DNA from: Synechococcales cyanobacterium CRU_2_2 | Lineage (GTDB): Bacteria > Cyanobacteriota > Cyanobacteriia > PCC-9006 > JAAUQQ01 | NCBI GenBank assembly: GCA_012034805.1 | Contig: JAAUOP010000046.1 | Span: 1-32,562, forward strand | DNA: 32,562 nucleotides | Direction: 5' to 3' | Part shown: positions 1 to 10,041 of the stretch, in pieces | How positions within the stretch are numbered: the first letter of the stretch is position 1 | How the letters are laid out: every line of letters starts with the position of its first letter | Program-made: the position numbers and the translations under genes | Notes under the pieces: model-generated | Seen by the model: only the letters and a program-made list of their open reading frames with translations | The model's database searches: none | What the model was told of the DNA's origin: nothing

Positions 1-54
1 TAATACATCCTAACTACTTGAATTTACAATTGCTGGCCTGCTTAGCCTCACGCT

Positions 55-120
55 TGAAACTGTTGTTGTAATCTGAAACTGTTGTTGTGATCTAAAACTG
101 TTGTTGTGATTTGAAACTGT
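55..120. repeat. Short tandem repeat, 19-bp period (TGAAACTGTTGTTGTgATC), about 3.5 copies
   Basis: Read directly: units at 55-73, 74-92, 93-111 and a partial unit at 112-120. Confidence 0.85.
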
Positions 121-264
121 CGTGCTTGAACATTCATTCCTGCCCTGGTGTCTCTAGCCGATGAATACGCATCTGGGCTGTCACCTTAGTTGCCCTTCAA
201 GATCCCATCCCAGCGAATGCAGTCCCAAGCCCGATGCCCTTTCGCAGGTTTACAGCCGTGTTTA

Positions 265-575
265 TCACGCTTCACAATGGATGCAAGCATCCTTTTGCAG
301 CACCTCGTAGGCACAAATTCCCTCTCTCATCGACCGCGTCAAACCGTTGAGGACACTGGGGGAGCACCCCACGTGCTGCTCTAGATTCATCCCCGCAAGA
401 AATTCACTCAGGGCTTGGCTTCCCACGCTCTGCTTGAGCCCAAAGCCGAGGGGCCCGTGCATCGATTCCACAGGATTCGGGTCGAAAATGGCAACTGGCT
501 TGCGTATGAAGTCTTCCAGTGCCGTCTTTCTTAATTCATTCTTCTGGTTAATCTTCTCATTAAACTTTCCGCGAA
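265..575 (-). pseudogene. Putative transposase-like protein remnant, no intact start
   Basis: The minus frame of the 265..471 ORF stays open upstream without ATG, reading ..GKFNEKINQKNELRKTALEDFIRKPVAIFDPNPVESMHGPLGFGLKQSVGSQALSEFLAGMNLEQHVGCSP.., which is protein-like. The family assignment is by impression only. Confidence 0.3.
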
Positions 576-670
576 GCCTGGTTTAATCCTGGCCAACACT
601 CGATATGCTTTGGGTAGAAATGATGACCTGCTCCGAGTCTCCTCCTACCCTTTGCCGGTATTTTTTAGCT

Positions 671-1452
671 ATGCTTCCATCCCCACCGTCCCAGCTCCAG
701 TCAGCTTTTGAAGAAATTCGACTGCTCGGGACTCGGTTTCATAAGCTGCGAGTGGAAGAGCTCATTGGCTACATCGTGGCAGCGGGACAACAAGAGCGCA
801 AAACCATTGTTGCCAACGTTAATGTCCACGCCATGAACTTTGCCCAGGGGTTGCCTTGGTATCAAACCTTTATCAACCAAGCGGATTTAGTCTTTTGCGA
901 TGGATTCGGCGTTGTCTTGGGGGCACAGTTGTGCGGCTGCCAAATCGGCTCTAGCCACCGGATGACTTGCCCAGACTACATCGAAGATTTGGCGAAGGCC
1001 TGTGAGCGGGGCGGGGTTTCGCTGTTTTTGCTGGCGGGGAAGCCGGGGGTGAGCGAGGCGGCGATCGCCAAACTGCGGGCGATCGCCCCCAATCTCCGCA
1101 TCGCAGGCCACCACGGCTTTTTCGAAAAACAGGTCCCGAAAACAATGCTCTGATCACCCAGGTCAATCAATTTAAACCTGACGTTCTTTACATCGGCTTT
1201 GGTATGCCACTCCAGGAACGCTGGATCGCCGACAACCTAGACCAGCTGGACGCTCGTGTCTTTCTACCCCTAGGAGCCTGCCTCGATTTTTACACAGGCA
1301 ATATCTACAGAGGGCCCCGCTGGATGACCGACCGAGGGCTGGAATGGCTCAGCCGACTGTTCACAGAACCCCAGCGGTTGTGGAACCGATATTTAGTGGG
1401 CAATACGGTATTTTTGGTGCGGATCCTGGTCGCGCGGTTGCGTTCGAACTGA
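671..1452 (+). CDS. WecG/TagA/CpsF family glycosyltransferase, interrupted by a frameshift near 1132
   Basis: Frame 2 gives ..TIVANVNVHAMNFAQ..DGFGVV..HHGFFEKQ and frame 1 continues GPENNALITQVNQFKPDVLYIGFGMPLQERWI..; together they make a full-length family protein. Confidence 0.85.
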
Positions 1453-1508
1453 CCCCAACGCACCGACCGTCATGCGTCCTCAATCGCCCCAATCATCAAT
1501 TAATTGCC

Positions 1509-2517
1509 TCAATAGCCCCCATCTTCATACTCGGGCTGCTTTTCAGGCAAACTCTTGGGCATTTCAAGCTTTTTGGGTGCTGGCTGCTGAGCATCCTCCC
1601 AAACATCACCCGCGACGCTGCCCGCCGCATCGCGGGGGGCGACGCGACCCACTGTCGGTCGGGTCGCTACTGCTGTAGTCGTTAGACCGGGTCGAAACAT
1701 CCGTCCACTCGTCCGGTTCTGCTTCTAGATAGCGGCGCTTGGGTTCCTCGCGGGGCTGCTCGCGGGGGATTGCTTCGGGCTCTCGCTCCCAGGTATCCTC
1801 ATCCCAAGCGGGGTCATTGCGAGTGGGCTGGCCATAATTTTTCTGGCCATAGTTTTGCTGGCCATAATTTTGCTGAGGCTGGGAAGACGGGGTGGGCAAA
1901 CCACTGGGAAGCTGGTTTTCTGCCGGAATGGTCGGGAGTACGTAGGCATCGTCGTCCTTTTCCCAGGGCGGCGAACCAATGCCCAGGCGCTCTAAAAAGC
2001 CCACAGAAAGTTGCTGAAGCCGGTCTTCTGATCCTTCAAACACAATGATGCGATCGGGGCCACTACTGACAATTTCGTCGATGGGAAGCTCGTAGGTGCT
2101 AATCACGCCTTCGGGGACAAAGGCTAGGCCAATGGAGGCGATTACCAATGACTGCAGCGTACCGCTTTCAATGTTGAACTGGAACCCACGCACGCGCCCG
2201 AGGGGCTGACCGGATTCGGTGATGACTTCGCTGTTGATCAGGGCGCTGTAGGGGCGCAGATCCACGTCTTCGATCGCGTCATCAGAATCCACCAAAACCA
2301 CGTCGCCCACTTGGCAGATTTTGGCAAGGTACATGTAGCGGGGGACACCGGGGACGACTTTGGAGAGAATATTGTCGCGTAGGCCCAAGGCCACAACCTC
2401 GCGGCGATCGACATCGACCAAAATTTCAGCGACTACGCCCAACCTGCGTCCAGTATCGCGGGTGATGACTTGGGTTCCCATCAGTTCGGAACGTTGCCAA
2501 AGCTGTTCAGATGCCAT
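1509..2517 (-). CDS. PRC-barrel domain protein with C-terminal frameshift at a G6/C6 run
   Basis: MASEQLWQRSELMGTQVITRDTGRRLGVVAEILVDVDRREVVALGLRD.. with two PRC-like repeats. An alternative frame supplies the tail GDVWEDAQQPAPKKLEMPKSLPEKQPEYEDGGY. Confidence 0.8.
1831..1875 (-). repeat. 15-bp in-frame tandem repeat encoding (Q)NYGQ x3 in the PRC-barrel protein linker
   Basis: gccataatttttctg / gccatagttttgctg / gccataattttgctg read directly. Confidence 0.85.
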
Positions 2518-2614
2518 TCGTCGCGCTCTACTCCCAAATGCGGTTACTTCACTCTACGCTACTCGCTTCTATTATGAGGTACGTTTAACCGGATACGGTA
2601 AGGGTGAATCAACG

Positions 2615-2842
2615 TCAGAGGGATTCGAACAGAGCCATGAAGCCGCTCAAGGCCATGCAGGCATCGACAAACTCCTCGGCGTCGCTAACGTCTTCGAGTT
2701 TGTACTCCATGATGCGACGCTGGTCGCCTTTCATTTTGCGAGTGATGCCGGGTTCGCCGGCATAGCGATCGGCGATCGCCTTAAACGCCACAGAATGCTC
2801 TGTCCAAGCCTCTGCGGAGCAATGGATTAACACACGCCACAT
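2615..2842 (-). CDS. Conserved-looking hypothetical protein, 75 aa
   Basis: Intact ORF, MWRVLIHCSAEAWTEHSVAFKAIADRYAGEPGITRKMKGDQRRIMEYKLEDVSDAEEFVDACMALSGFMALFESL, with no better competing ORF. Confidence 0.6.
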   Translation of the reverse strand: MWRVLIHCSAEAWTEHSVAFKAIADRYAGEPGITRKMKGDQRRIMEYKLEDVSDAEEFVDACMALSGFMALFESL

Positions 2843-2936
2843 ACCCCAGCCTCATGTAAGATTACAGTCAATTCAACGGCCAATTTGGGGCCATCACACG
2901 CTTTCGCTGACCCTGGCGATCGGTGGAACGTTTTGG

Positions 2937-3040
2937 GGTGTTGCTGATTGCGGGAATGTTTGCCGTAGAGACGAACCGCTGTTCGTCTAGCTTCTGCAAC
3001 GCTTCGATTGCCAGGTTCAGACTAAATATTCAGCAACACC
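2937..3040. mobile_element. MITE-like element with 11-bp perfect terminal inverted repeats
   Basis: GGTGTTGCTGA (2937-2947) and TCAGCAACACC (3030-3040) are exact reverse complements. There is no ORF inside. The left end resembles the sequence at 26079-26116. Confidence 0.5.
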
Positions 3041-3072
3041 GTTTTTTGAGGCCAGTTTTTGAGCCCAAACCG

Positions 3073-4662
3073 CTACGACAAGGCCGAAACCTTCAAATTC
3101 GCAGGTTTTGTAAGACTGCCCACTAATTTGATCCGACTACCATTGGCGTCCAAGTGCCGCAGAATCTTGTACAACGTTTCGACTTGCTCCGTTGCACCCA
3201 GTTGTTCAGCCAACTCAGTAACGGTTAACCCGCTGCTAGAACCCTGCACGAGGACGACAGCCCTTTGCTGAAGCTCTAGCACTGCCGCAGCGGCCTTTTT
3301 CCCGGCTTCGACCCCTGGCTGGTGGTAGGCATTGACGTTCACCAGGGACGCATAGAGGCCCACTGCCCGTTCGTAGAGCGCAATCAACGCCCCGACCGTG
3401 CGGCCATTCACCTGGGGAATAGTGACGGTGATCGAATCTCGACCATTTTCGTAGAGTGCTTGGCGGGTGCCCTGGAGAAGCCCTGCCAGAAAATCACCGC
3501 TGGTGGCACCGGGCTCTACCTCTATCGACGGCCCCTGGCGATCTTCCAAGACTTCAATTAAGGTTGCAAAGAAGTTTGGCACGCCCTCCCGCAGCTGTTG
3601 CACGTAGGCATGCTGGTCAGTCGAGCCCTTGTTGCCATAAACGGCAATGCCCTGATAAACCTTGTTGCCATCTAGGTCTGCTTCCTTGCCCAAGGATTCC
3701 ATCACCAGCTGCTGAAGATAGCGACTAAATAATAGCAAGCTGTCTTTGTAGGGCAAGACCACCATATCCTTTTCGCCCTTGCCGTTGCCGGCGTAGTACC
3801 AGGACAATGCCAGCAGCGCTGCTGGATTCGTTCTCAAATCCGCCACCCGCGTCGCGTCGTCCATTTCCTTCGCGCCCGCCAGCATCCCGTCGATGTCGAT
3901 ACCCAGCAATGAAGCCGAAAGCAAGCCCACCGCCGACAACTCCGAGGTGCGACCCCCGACCCAGTCTTCCATGGGGAAGGAGGCCAGCCAGTTTTCTGAT
4001 TGAGCAACATTGTCCAGTTTGCTGCCGCTACCAGTGACCGCACAGGCGTGCTGGGCAAAGCTAAGGCCGCGATCGCCATAGGCCCGCTGCACTTCTACCA
4101 TGCCGTTGCGAGCCTCGGGTGTACCGCCGGATTTGGAAATCACGATCGCCAAGGTGGTGGAGAGGCGATCGCCTAGTTGCGCCAGCACCCGATCGATCCC
4201 TGCTGGATCGGTATTGTCAATAAAATGAATCGCCAGCGGCGCATCGATCGGTGTCAAAGCCTCCGAGACAAACTGCGGCCCCAGAGCCGAGCCGCCGATG
4301 CCGACGGACAAAATGTCGGTAAACCACGATCCCGACGCGGGACGCACCGCACCGCTATGGATTTTCTGGGTGAAGTCCTTGATTTGGGTGAGGGTGTCGA
4401 TGATGCTCGCTTTGATCGCTGGCGTCGGTGCAAGGTCGGGGTTTCGCAACCAGTAATGTCCAACCATGCGGTTTTCGTCGGGATTGGCGATCGCCCCCCC
4501 CTCCAGTGCTGCCATCGCCTCAAAGGCTTGCGCAAACCTCGGTGCTAGTCGGGTAACAAAGGCATCGTCAAAGCCCATGCGGCTGACATCCAAATACAGC
4601 CCGAGACCTTCGTGATAGTAGAGCCAGTCCTGGTAACGTTGCCAAAGGGCCGCTGCATTCAT
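3073..4662 (-). CDS. pgi: Glucose-6-phosphate isomerase
   Basis: 529 aa; [48 protein letters not shown]. Confidence 0.97.
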   Translation of the reverse strand: MNAAALWQRYQDWLYYHEGLGLYLDVSRMGFDDAFVTRLAPRFAQAFEAMAALEGGAIANPDENRMVGHYWLRNPDLAPTPAIKASIIDTLTQIKDFTQKIHSGAVRPASGSWFTDILSVGIGGSALGPQFVSEALTPIDAPLAIHFIDNTDPAGIDRVLAQLGDRLSTTLAIVISKSGGTPEARNGMVEVQRAYGDRGLSFAQHACAVTGSGSKLDNVAQSENWLASFPMEDWVGGRTSELSAVGLLSASLLGIDIDGMLAGAKEMDDATRVADLRTNPAALLALSWYYAGNGKGEKDMVVLPYKDSLLLFSRYLQQLVMESLGKEADLDGNKVYQGIAVYGNKGSTDQHAYVQQLREGVPNFFATLIEVLEDRQGPSIEVEPGATSGDFLAGLLQGTRQALYENGRDSITVTIPQVNGRTVGALIALYERAVGLYASLVNVNAYHQPGVEAGKKAAAAVLELQQRAVVLVQGSSSGLTVTELAEQLGATEQVETLYKILRHLDANGSRIKLVGSLTKPANLKVSALS

Positions 4663-4961
4663 AGGAGGATCAACCGGTAGTATGGGAATAAATATCTATC
4701 GAAGGATTGGGGGCCTTCGCATTAAGACCCTATCACCAGCCTAGCCCAGCCTGAGTGGGGCGGCGCGGGAGTTGCGACAAAATCTTCTCCGTAGGGCCCC
4801 GAGGCCACGACAGCATGGACGTAGCCTAGCTTTCATCGGCTTAAATTTTTGTAAGAGAACCTCTCAGAATTGTCGGATTGGGTGCGCGTTGCCTAGGTCG
4901 TCTTTGGGGCGTTGATGCGCCTGATTGGTACAATGGCAGCATAATCGGTGCCAAATCTAGA

Positions 4962-5324
4962 ATGAAGCTGACTATCTCGATTGATGGTGATCCTGCGGCG
5001 ATCGAAGGCGTCCTCGCCCGCATCCACGAACATTTGCGCGGCGGCGAGGCAGTCAATTTCAGGTCAGCCATTCAGCCCGAGAGCAACATGGGCGTCGAGG
5101 GGTTTATCGAAATGAAGTCTGCCACAGATGAGCTGGCCGCCTGGAAAGCGGGGCTAGAACTGCTTCAGGAAGGGCAGCAGGTACTCAAACTGCGGGGACA
5201 AGCTCTCACCGACTGGCTTAAAAAGAAAATCAAGGCCATGGAGATCCCCGAGGCCCAAATGCTACCCATTTTTGCCCAGCTTTATACGATGGTGAAGGAA
5301 GCCGAAGAAAAAAGTCTGCGGTGA
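4962..5324 (+). CDS. Hypothetical protein
   Basis: ORF from ATG 4962: MKLTISIDGDPAAIEGVLARIHEHLRGGEAVNF.. Confidence 0.65.
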   Translation: MKLTISIDGDPAAIEGVLARIHEHLRGGEAVNFRSAIQPESNMGVEGFIEMKSATDELAAWKAGLELLQEGQQVLKLRGQALTDWLKKKIKAMEIPEAQMLPIFAQLYTMVKEAEEKSLR

Positions 5325-5407
5325 GCCCTTTGTTTTACCGGTGTTTCCCTGGATTTTCCCGGTGTTCTATCAGTATTTTCCCAGTCTGGGTCACTTCCTT
5401 GCCAACT

Positions 5408-6076
5408 ATGCTTCTAGAACTCAGCCGCATCGAAATTTCTCCCGGCCAGCACCTGCGGCTCCACGATGTCAGCTGGGAAGAATTTGAGCGGATTTTGGTG
5501 GATCTGGGCGACCATCGTGCCACCCGTCTCGCCTACGACCAAGGACTTCTGGAAATCACGATGCCCCTACCAGAACACGAAGATGCCAAGGAAATCATCG
5601 GTTATTTGATTAAAGCGCTCCTGGAAGAACTCGACATCGACTTTCGTAGCCTCGGCTCTACCACCTTTAAACAAACCGGTACCCGAGGTATCGAACCCGA
5701 CCAATGTTTTTACATTCAACATGAAGCCGTGATCCGAGGCAAAAACCGCATCGACCTCACCACCGACCCGCCCCCAGACCTGGCCCTAGAAATTGACCTC
5801 ACGTCCCGGAGTTATCCTAGTCTCTACCAAGCCATCGGCGTTCCGGAGCTTTGGCAATTTTCCCAAGGTGCCATGGAAATCAAAGTTTTGCGCGGGCAGC
5901 AATACGTTTGTGTGGAAGAAAGCCCCAACTTCCCTGGGCTGCCGTTGAAAACTGCGATCGCCCAACACCTACAGATGAGTAAAATCCTGGGACGCAACCC
6001 AGCGCTGCGAGCTTTTCGAGCATGGGTGCACCGCCATGCGCTTGCCACCGGGTCAGATTCCCTGCCCAGTATCTAG
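5408..6076 (+). CDS. Uma2 family (DUF820) endonuclease-like protein
   Basis: [61 protein letters not shown]. Confidence 0.92.
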   Translation: MLLELSRIEISPGQHLRLHDVSWEEFERILVDLGDHRATRLAYDQGLLEITMPLPEHEDAKEIIGYLIKALLEELDIDFRSLGSTTFKQTGTRGIEPDQCFYIQHEAVIRGKNRIDLTTDPPPDLALEIDLTSRSYPSLYQAIGVPELWQFSQGAMEIKVLRGQQYVCVEESPNFPGLPLKTAIAQHLQMSKILGRNPALRAFRAWVHRHALATGSDSLPSI

Positions 6077-6142
6077 CTGCTTTTGACGGCGGGGGTGGTG
6101 ACGAACGGCCCCAAGGCGTATATTGGTTTAGGAAGACACCCT

Positions 6143-6227
<85 letters not shown>

Positions 6228-6314
6228 TTTGAATCTGGCCCAATTGATTGTTCTGGCCCCTCTAACCTGGTCCATCTAGCGTTTCTTTTGAACTTCTTCT
6301 GAGCCCTGCATCCC

Positions 6315-7184
6315 GTGAAAATCGCCACCTGGAATGTCAACTCCGTGCGATCGCGCCTGGAGCACGTCAAAGCTTGGCTGCAAGCTAACCCGGTGGATGC
6401 CCTCTGCCTCCAAGAAACCAAAGTCCAAGACGCCGACTTTCCGCTGGAGGCGTTTGAGCAACTCGGCTATCACTGCGCAATTTCGGGCCAAAAGTCCTAC
6501 AACGGTGTGGCGATCGTCACAAAGACGCCGTTGACCCAGATTGGTATTGGCTTTGGGGCGATCCTGGGTGGCTTAGGAGAACCAGCGGGCGGCACCGAGG
6601 CGATCGGCGACCTCGACGACCAAAAGCGTGTTCTCAGCGGTGTGCTCGAGGGTGTCCGGCTGGTGAATCTATACGTTCCTAACGGTTCAGCCATGGGCAG
6701 CGACAAATACGCTTACAAACTGCGCTGGCTGGCGCTGCTGGAAACCTACCTCCGAACCTTGCTCGCCACCGAAACAGACATCCTCGTTTGCGGCGACTTC
6801 AATATCGCCCTAGAAGACCAGGACATTTACAAAGAACCTGGCGACAAAAGCATTGCCACTCACATCATGTCAACCCCCGCCGAGCGGCAGGCCCTCCGGC
6901 AGCATGTGCTGGACTTGGGTTTTGCCGATGCCTTTCGGCGATTCACGCCCGAGGGCAAGCAGTTTAGCTGGTGGGATTACCGAACGGCGGCATTCCAGCG
7001 GAACTTGGGTTGGCGCATTGACCATCATTACTTGAGCCCGAGTTTGTGCGATCGCGCCCTCAGCTGCACCATCGACCCCAGCCCCCGCAAACTCGAAAAA
7101 CCCAGTGACCACGCCCCGGTGATCGTCGAATTGTCTTCCGAGAAAAGGCTGAACAAGTCACGTCCCCATTCAGCCAATTGTTAA
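6315..7184 (+). CDS. xth: Exodeoxyribonuclease III (GTG start)
   Basis: MKIATWNVNSVRSRLEHVKAWL..LCLQETKVQD..VCGDFNIALEDQDIY..GWRIDHHYLSP..SDHAPVIVEL. Confidence 0.96.
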   Translation: MKIATWNVNSVRSRLEHVKAWLQANPVDALCLQETKVQDADFPLEAFEQLGYHCAISGQKSYNGVAIVTKTPLTQIGIGFGAILGGLGEPAGGTEAIGDLDDQKRVLSGVLEGVRLVNLYVPNGSAMGSDKYAYKLRWLALLETYLRTLLATETDILVCGDFNIALEDQDIYKEPGDKSIATHIMSTPAERQALRQHVLDLGFADAFRRFTPEGKQFSWWDYRTAAFQRNLGWRIDHHYLSPSLCDRALSCTIDPSPRKLEKPSDHAPVIVELSSEKRLNKSRPHSANC

Positions 7185-7390
7185 TAAAACTTTTAGCAGT
7201 TTAAAAAAACAAAATAATGTCGTATCTTTTCAAGGATATGCCTCTTGAATGTTGTCTGGGATACAAAATCTCAGAAATTCCCCTGCGCTGTTACTATCGC
7301 AGGCATCTGGCTTTGCCTGATCTTCGCGATCTTTTGCCGAGCTAGGTCAGGATTACGGCATGTTTTCCTTAAATTGTGGAGTGTTGGACA

Positions 7391-7936
7391 ATGAAACGGT
7401 TTACTTCAGTTTTTGCACTGGGCCTTGCTTCAACTCTCGCCTTGAGCGCTTGTGGTGCTAAGGATGCGGTTTCTGATGCGGGCGGTGCTGCGGTGAATAC
7501 AGCGGGCGAAGTTGCGGGTAGCGCGACCGATGCTGCAGGCAACACCGTCGAAGCTGCAGGTGATGCAGCGAGCAAGACCGTTGATGCTGCAGGTAGCGCG
7601 GCTTCGGGTGCCAAGGATGCCGTCGCAGGCGCAGCGGGCGGTGCGGTGGATGGTGTGATGGCGCTCAAAGATGGCGTTACCGACATAACCGGCTCCGTTA
7701 CCTCGACGCTGGATGCCGTGAAGTCTGGCGACTTTGTCGCTGCCAAGGAGTCCTTCTCGAAGGTTGAATCTTCTTGGGGCACTCTCAAGGCGATGGTTCC
7801 CAGTGATGCGGCGACGGGCATTCAAGAGAAAATCACTGAAGTCAGCACGAGCTTGGGCGCTGAGACCCCCGATGCAACTGCGATTACCTCTTCCCTTGAA
7901 GGTTTGACTGGTTTGCTGGGCGGCCTGGGTCAATAG
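7391..7936 (+). CDS. Ala/Gly-rich repetitive lipoprotein
   Basis: Signal peptide with lipobox MKRFTSVFALGLASTLALSAC followed by GAKDAVSDAGGAAVNTAGEVAGSATDAAGNTVEAAGDAASKTVDAAGSAASGAKDAV heptad-like repeats. Confidence 0.8.
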   Translation: MKRFTSVFALGLASTLALSACGAKDAVSDAGGAAVNTAGEVAGSATDAAGNTVEAAGDAASKTVDAAGSAASGAKDAVAGAAGGAVDGVMALKDGVTDITGSVTSTLDAVKSGDFVAAKESFSKVESSWGTLKAMVPSDAATGIQEKITEVSTSLGAETPDATAITSSLEGLTGLLGGLGQ

Positions 7937-7946
7937 AGTACGGGTT

Positions 7947-7977
7947 CAGGCGATCGCGTACAAACCGCGATCGCCTG
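7947..7977. terminator. 12-bp inverted repeat with 7-nt loop built from two HIP1 sites; terminator-like hairpin
   Basis: CAGGCGATCGCG-tacaaac-CGCGATCGCCTG, beginning 11 nt after the lipoprotein stop; no U-run. Confidence 0.5.
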
Positions 7978-8061
7978 GACAATCGCCTGAACATTGGACG
8001 CGGGAGCGGCAATCGCTGGATGTGAATTAGGATAGGAGTCTCGCTTTAGCAGAGGTGCCCC

Positions 8062-8670
8062 ATGACGGTGCTTTCGCTTCCGCTCATGCTTGATGTCAAC
8101 GCGGTGCAGCTCAGCGATGAGCAGTTTTATCAGCTCTGCGTCACCAATCCCGACATGCGCGTCGAGCGCTCCGCTAAAGGAGTTTTGATTGTTATGCCTC
8201 CAGTGGGTGGAGAAAGTGGGTCTCAAGAGGCAGACTTGATTACTGATCTGAATATTTGGAACCGTAAGACTCAGTTGGGTAAGGTCTTCAGTCCTTCGAC
8301 AATTTTTCGATTACCGAATGGGGCCAGTCGCTCGCCCGATGCTGCCTGGGTGGAGCAGTCACACTGGGAGGCACTTACACCGGAGCAGCGAATGGAGTTT
8401 CCGCCGATTGCCCCAGATTTTGTGGTTGAGCTGCGATTGGCTTCGCCAAGCTCCGAAGGATTGTGGACAGATAGCTTGAAGCTGCTGCAAGCGAAGATGC
8501 AGGAGTACATAGACAGCGGTGTGCGGCTGGGTTGGATGTTTAATCCCCAGGAGCAGGCGGTGGAGATTTACCGTTTGGGACAAGAGATGAAAGCTGTTGC
8601 ATTGCCAACGCTATTAAACGGCGAAGCGGTATTACCTGGATTTGAATTGCAAATCCCCAAATTTGCGTAG
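8062..8670 (+). CDS. Uma2 family (DUF820) endonuclease-like protein
   Basis: LTVLSLPLMLDVNAVQLSDEQFYQLCVTNPDMRVERSAKGVLIVMPPVGGESG..SPDAAWVEQSHWEALTPEQ..DFVVELRL. Confidence 0.93.
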   Translation: MTVLSLPLMLDVNAVQLSDEQFYQLCVTNPDMRVERSAKGVLIVMPPVGGESGSQEADLITDLNIWNRKTQLGKVFSPSTIFRLPNGASRSPDAAWVEQSHWEALTPEQRMEFPPIAPDFVVELRLASPSSEGLWTDSLKLLQAKMQEYIDSGVRLGWMFNPQEQAVEIYRLGQEMKAVALPTLLNGEAVLPGFELQIPKFA

Positions 8671-8726
8671 GTTGGCGTTGGGGAGTGAGCAGAATTTTGT
8701 GTGAATTCCAAAAAATCAACGAAAAG

Positions 8727-9434
8727 TCAAGATTTACGGAGACAATCCGAGACGTTCGGATTGAGGCTGGGGGCGATCGCCAGACCATCAGACGCAGCTA
8801 GGCGCGACCTGTGCGACCCCCAAGTTTTCAACACACAGATCGCTTCGGCCCCATCTTCTGGCACCGCATAGAGCGAAAAGACCCGCGACAGGGCATATTG
8901 TCGTACGCCTCCCCGCATGATTTTCAGAAAGAGAACGTCATCACCGTTCGTTAACATTCCAAAAATAGGTATTGCTGACGCGGGTGCAGCCATCAGGTAG
9001 GCCAAGGCTTGGGGAAGGGCTGAGCGCGCTGATATTGTGGTCTCTTTGGATCCCAGGACGAGTACCCAGAGGCCATTGTGGATGATGAGTACATCAATTC
9101 GACCCCGCAGAACCTCCTCTCCATCATCGACCGTCAGCTCTACAGCGGCTTCAGCTTTGAGCCGAAAGGGAGGATCGTAAAATCCAGCGATTTTCAGCAA
9201 GGGTGAGGCAGCGAGCAGCGTTACGGCTCCTTCTAGTAGATCTCCTTGGCTGCGCTGATAGTCCAGCCGATTCCACATTACTTCTACCGCAGATTGCTGG
9301 GCTTGGCTGAGGGAGGGTAGGTCATTGTGCCATTCAGGGAAGAATTCGGGGTCGAGGGAGCGGCTGAGACCGAATCGGGATTCGACATCCGCTAGGCTTC
9401 GAATGGCTTCTGTGACCGCGACGACTTTGGCCAT
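8727..9434 (-). CDS. Type I restriction endonuclease subunit R-like (HsdR_N-like) protein
   Basis: GFYDPPFRLKAEAAVELTVDDGEEVLRGRIDVLIIHNGLWVLVLGSKETTISARSALPQALAYLMA resembles a nuclease core. Confidence 0.65.
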   Translation of the reverse strand: MAKVVAVTEAIRSLADVESRFGLSRSLDPEFFPEWHNDLPSLSQAQQSAVEVMWNRLDYQRSQGDLLEGAVTLLAASPLLKIAGFYDPPFRLKAEAAVELTVDDGEEVLRGRIDVLIIHNGLWVLVLGSKETTISARSALPQALAYLMAAPASAIPIFGMLTNGDDVLFLKIMRGGVRQYALSRVFSLYAVPEDGAEAICVLKTWGSHRSRLAASDGLAIAPSLNPNVSDCLRKS

Positions 9435-9520
9435 GGCTGGAGGGCGTTTGGAGGTGTTTCTTCGCTTATCTTATTCGCTTGTTTTAAGGGTTTGGGTGGG
9501 TGACCGGGGTCGCAAAGGCT

Positions 9521-9900
9521 GGACGAACAGCGGTTCGTCCCTACAAACGCAAACGAGCTGTTGGCGGAGGGCGAAAAGCAACATTACGCACGCCTCAAGA
9601 AAAGTTGTTCTACATCCTGTTGTACTGCAAATGCTATCCCACCTTTGATTTGCTAAGTATCCTGTTTGACTTTGAGCGTTCCTGCGCTTGGGATTGGGTG
9701 CACGGACTGTTGCCGGTTTTGGAGCAAACGTTAGGCTACAAACAAGCGTTGCCGGAGCGCAAGCTGCGAAGCATGGAGGAATTTCTCGAGCGCTTTCCAG
9801 ATGTGCAAGAGGTGATTGTCGATGGGACAGAGAGACCGGTGCAGCAACGTCAGAAAAGCTCAGACCAACAGAAGCAGCTTTACTCTGGAAAGAAGAAAGC
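9521..9900 (+). pseudogene. IS5-like transposase fragment, truncated at both ends
   Basis: KRKRAVGGGRKATLRTPQEKLFYILLYCKCYPTFDLLSILFDFERSCAWDWVHGLLPVLEQTLGYKQALPERKLRSMEEFLERFPDVQEVIVDGTERPVQ..YSGKKK; the rest of the catalytic domain is absent. Confidence 0.85.
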
Positions 9901-10041
9901 TGAAAGCTGTAGGGTTGTGGAACTTCTATCTGGATGCAGCATAACCTGGAGGAAGATCAGAAAACTTCGTCCTTAAAATTAGCTTATTTCCCAACAAGTC
10001 TAATGGATCCGCACCCAACAGCCCAACCCCAAGCGCCCAGC

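Noticed and set aside
2360-2830. 156-aa plus ORF spanning the PRC-barrel start and the next small gene
   Set aside because: Runs antisense to two better-supported minus-strand genes.
5321-5407. N-terminal extension of the Uma2 ORF
   Set aside because: Family proteins begin near [14 protein letters not shown]; the extension is arbitrary open frame.
7369-7933. Two long antisense ORFs opposite the Ala-rich lipoprotein
   Set aside because: Caused by the repetitive GCN codon structure; the sense strand has the signal peptide and lipobox.
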